Source of the DNA: Aquabacterium sp.
GTDB lineage: Bacteria > Pseudomonadota > Gammaproteobacteria > Burkholderiales > Burkholderiaceae_C
Assembly (NCBI GenBank): GCA_030654395.1
Contig: JAURXM010000131.1
Location: forward strand, 186,001-250,000
Reading direction: 5' to 3'
Length of the DNA stretch: 64,000 bases
Part shown: positions 61,464 through 64,000 of the stretch, piece after piece
How the letters are laid out: each line of letters starts with the position of its first letter
How positions within the stretch are numbered: position 1 is the first letter of the stretch
Position numbers and translations under genes: made by a program
The notes under the pieces: generated by a model
Databases searched by the model: none
Told to the model about the DNA's origin: nothing
The model's input: only the letters and a program-made list of their open reading frames with translations

Positions 61464-64000
61464 TCAAGCCTCCTGTTTGCTAACGAAAAGACGCGCCAGT
61501 GTCAGATAGGCAACGGCAAAGCCCAACATGGCAAAGCACGCAGGGCCCAGTTGAGCCCATTGCAAACCCCAACCTTTTGTCATCACGCCAAGGCTCACCC
61601 TTTGAAACCACGAAGCCGGAAAGCCAACGCCGATCCAGTAACTGCCACCTGACAGCGTTGAAACCGGCGCCAACAAGCCCGCAAAGTTGGTGGTCAACAC
61701 CACACACAAAATCGCGGTCAAAAACTGTGCTGCCACCTGCGTCTGAACAAAGGCCGAGATCAGCAGACCCAATGCGGTCACCGCAAACGAGTAAGCCAAC
61801 GCGCCCAAACTCAACGCCACGACGCTGCCTGTAATCGGTATACCCAGCACCCAAACCAGCACCGGCAGCAATGCGGCGTAACTCAACATGGTCAAGACCA
61901 CATAAGGCAACTGCTTGCCGACCAAGAACTCGCTGATGGAGCCGGGTGAGGCATACAGGTTCACGATGGTGCCCATCTCTTTTTCTCGCACCACACCCAG
62001 TGCGGTGAGCATGGCGGGGATCAAGGTCAAGGCCAGCATCAACATGCTGGGGGCAAAGGCGTACTTACTGAGGAAGCCTTGGTTGTAAGTCATACGTGGC
62101 TCGACACGCACAGGCAGCTCACCCAACTCCACGCCAGGTACGGATTTGGCAAAGGCCAACGCATGCGCCATGCCCACGGCGCGTGCGCCGTTGGCTATAT
62201 TGGCAGCACGAACCAAAGTGGCACCATCCACAAAGAAGCCGACTTCGGGCTGGCGCCCGCCAATCAAGTCACGGCCAAAGCCCGGGGGGATGTCGATGAC
62301 CAACCACGACCGCGCTGCGCGCATCTCGGTATCAATGTCACTGGGGTCATTGAGCTGCGCTTGCGCGGCAAAAAAGGACGAGCCCTCAAAGTGCTCAATC
62401 AGGCGGCGGCTGTCCGTGCTTTGGTCGCGATCCAGAACCGAGAACCGGATGCGCTCCACGTCAAAGCTCATCCCCCAAGTGCCTGCACACAACACGATCA
62501 AAGGCCCCAGCATGGCAAACGCCAAGCGGATGGTGTCGTGGCGCAGCTCCATGGCCTCGCGCCTGGCGTAAGCCCACATGCGCGACACCCACATCTGCCC
62601 AGCAAGCCATGCGGGCTGAGGCTGTGCCTCAGACACTACACTGACAAGCGGGTGAGCAGACATGTCCGGCTCTTCAGTGGCACGCACGGGCGCCATGTGT
62701 TCGGCTTCGCTGTCAGCTTCCAAGTAGTCAATGAAGGCCTGCTCCAGCGTCTCGCAACCTTGGCGTTCGCACAGCTCATCGGGTGCGCCAACGGCCAGCA
62801 CACGGCCATGGTGCATCAACGAGATGCGGTCGCAACGTTGCGCCTCGTTCATGAAGTGGGTGGACACGAACAGGGTGACGCCCTCCTCGCGTGACATGCG
62901 GATCATGTGTCGCCAAAACATGTCTCTCGCAGCAGGGTCGACGCCGGACGTAGGCTCATCCAGAATCAACACCTCAGGCTTGTGCAAGCACGCTGCTGCC
63001 AGTTGCAGGCGCTGACGTATACCCAAAGACAAGCGCGAAGGCATCGTGTGTGCATGCTCGCCCAGCTCGAAGGTATCGAGTGACTGTGCAATGGCTTGAA
63101 CAGCCACGGCAGGGTCCATGCGGTAGAGCTTGGCATGCAGCTCCAAGTTCTGGAGCACGGACAGCTCTTCATACAGCGAGAACAGCTGCGACATGTAGCC
63201 GATATGAAGTCGCGTACGCAGGTCGCTGGCATCCACCGTCTCGCCCAGCAACTTGGCCGACCCCTCCGTGATGTCGAGCAGGCCCGTCAGCATCTTCATG
63301 GTCGTGGTCTTGCCGCACCCGTTAGAGCCCAGGAAGCCAAATATCTCGCCACGAGGGATACAAAAGCTCACATCACGCGCAGCGACAAAGTCACCAAAAC
63401 GCCGTGTCAGGCCAATGGCCTCCATCGCAGGCGGGCCGTCATGGGCAGGCAGCGGCGGGATCACCAAGGGCGCCACATCCCCCTTGTTGGAGAGCTTCAC
63501 GTAGGCCTCCTCCAAGGAGGCAGAACGCGTTTGCTCCAAAACGTCAACGGTTGGTGCGCACACCAGCACCCTGCCCTCGTCCATGGCAACGAGGTGCTCA
63601 AAGCGTTCGGCCTCTTCCATATAGGCTGTGGCCACCAGCACGGTCATCTGCGGACGCAGTGTGCGCAGGCTTTCAACCAGTGCCCAGAACTGCCGCCGAG
63701 ACAAGGGGTCCACGCCAGTGGTCGGCTCATCGAGCACCAACAAATCAGGGTTGTGAACCAGTGCGCAGCACAAGGACACTTTTTGCTTCATGCCGCCAGA
63801 CAGCTTGCCCGCTGGTCGATCAGGAAAGGGCCCCAAGCCTGTCGCCTCCAGCAAGGCATGGATGCGTGGCGCGCACTCATTGGCGGGCACACCGAACAGA
63901 CGGGCTGCAAAGTCGATGTTGTCGTAGACAGACAGTGATCGGTACAGGTTGCGACCCAAGCCTTGGGGCATGAAGGCCACACGAGGCGCCAACACTTGGC
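61464..64000 (-). CDS. RbbA-like double ATPase/permease fusion (5' end beyond the right edge)
   Basis: 845 codons visible. The first ATPase domain has lost its Walker A to the window edge but shows signature KLSGGMKQKVSLCCAL and Walker B LLVLDEPTTGVDPLS. The second is complete (GSNGCGKTTTMKML, RLSLGIRQRLQLAAACL, VLILDEPTSGVDPAA). An ABC-2 membrane domain with YNQGFLSKYAFAPSMLMLAL and VREKEMGTIVNLYASP follows. This ABC-ABC-membrane layout is that of RbbA/YhiH-type exporters, so a HlyD-like adaptor gene probably lies just to the right. Confidence 0.88.
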   Translation of the reverse strand, partial: QVLAPRVAFMPQGLGRNLYRSLSVYDNIDFAARLFGVPANECAPRIHALLEATGLGPFPDRPAGKLSGGMKQKVSLCCALVHNPDLLVLDEPTTGVDPLSRRQFWALVESLRTLRPQMTVLVATAYMEEAERFEHLVAMDEGRVLVCAPTVDVLEQTRSASLEEAYVKLSNKGDVAPLVIPPLPAHDGPPAMEAIGLTRRFGDFVAARDVSFCIPRGEIFGFLGSNGCGKTTTMKMLTGLLDITEGSAKLLGETVDASDLRTRLHIGYMSQLFSLYEELSVLQNLELHAKLYRMDPAVAVQAIAQSLDTFELGEHAHTMPSRLSLGIRQRLQLAAACLHKPEVLILDEPTSGVDPAARDMFWRHMIRMSREEGVTLFVSTHFMNEAQRCDRISLMHHGRVLAVGAPDELCERQGCETLEQAFIDYLEADSEAEHMAPVRATEEPDMSAHPLVSVVSEAQPQPAWLAGQMWVSRMWAYARREAMELRHDTIRLAFAMLGPLIVLCAGTWGMSFDVERIRFSVLDRDQSTDSRRLIEHFEGSSFFAAQAQLNDPSDIDTEMRAARSWLVIDIPPGFGRDLIGGRQPEVGFFVDGATLVRAANIANGARAVGMAHALAFAKSVPGVELGELPVRVEPRMTYNQGFLSKYAFAPSMLMLALTLIPAMLTALGVVREKEMGTIVNLYASPGSISEFLVGKQLPYVVLTMLSYAALLPVLVWVLGIPITGSVVALSLGALAYSFAVTALGLLISAFVQTQVAAQFLTAILCVVLTTNFAGLLAPVSTLSGGSYWIGVGFPASWFQRVSLGVMTKGWGLQWAQLGPACFAMLGFAVAYLTLARLFVSKQEA

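Overview
The window looks like ordinary chromosome from a motile, Gram-negative betaproteobacterium of the order Burkholderiales, most like the Comamonadaceae. The reasons are the DUF1841 and H-NS-family proteins, the dapA-bamC-cupin-FKBP neighbourhood, a diheme cytochrome c4, PEP-CTERM proteins, and a fliE gene divergent from a fliFGHIJKLMNOPQR block. I saw no integrase, transposase, phage gene or CRISPR array. One tRNA gene (Arg, anticodon CCU) is present.

Layout. 1-5.9 kb: the 5' part of tamA (outer-membrane assembly), then a VWA protein and a MoxR-type AAA ATPase separated by an oppositely oriented diguanylate cyclase, then cytochrome c4. 5.9-11.5 kb: two paralogous, small LapA/RTX-like surface proteins (retention module, VWA, type I secretion tail) on the minus strand. 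Between them on the plus strand is a regulator with an N-terminal LuxR HTH and a C-terminal receiver, the reverse of the usual order. 11.6-13.4 kb: DUF1841, FKBP, AraC regulator. 13.5-17.7 kb: a four-gene, overlap-coupled operon (MacB/LolD-like ATPase, FtsX-type permease, LolA-like periplasmic protein, outer-membrane barrel) that resembles a dedicated inner-to-outer membrane trafficking route. 17.8-19.4 kb: spermidine-synthase-like protein, Nudix hydrolase, and an orphan UreE that lacks its second domain. 19.4-22.6 kb: an overlap-coupled operon of a FecR-domain protein, a c-heme/HAMP membrane sensor with no output domain, and a Ser/Thr protein kinase with a duplicated C-terminal module. 22.8-31.3 kb: PEP-CTERM protein, amidase with divergent LysR, HAF-repeat PEP-CTERM protein, tRNA-Arg, DUF454, AmpG-like MFS, a second diguanylate cyclase, small H-NS-like protein. 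31.5-37.2 kb: parC, parE, Tat-type phosphoesterase. 37.2-49.3 kb: flagellar export, switch and basal-body genes. 49.4-54.7 kb: dapA, bamC, Ala-rich lipoprotein, a hypothetical, ribosomal-oxygenase-like cupin, SlyD-like FKBP, a hypothetical. 54.7-58.3 kb: nnrS with ubiT, ubiV and ubiU, the oxygen-independent ubiquinone hydroxylation genes, which suggests life with low oxygen or nitrogen oxides. 58.5-64 kb: a tripartite exporter (NodT-type outer-membrane factor, ABC-2 permease, RbbA-like double-ATPase/permease fusion) running off the right edge.

The three places most likely to hold an undescribed system are (i) the reversed-order response regulator with its two flanking mini-adhesins, (ii) the FecR / heme-HAMP / Ser-Thr kinase operon, and (iii) the Lol-like four-gene operon. 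Everything was read by eye. Family assignments rest on recognised motifs and were not checked by database search.
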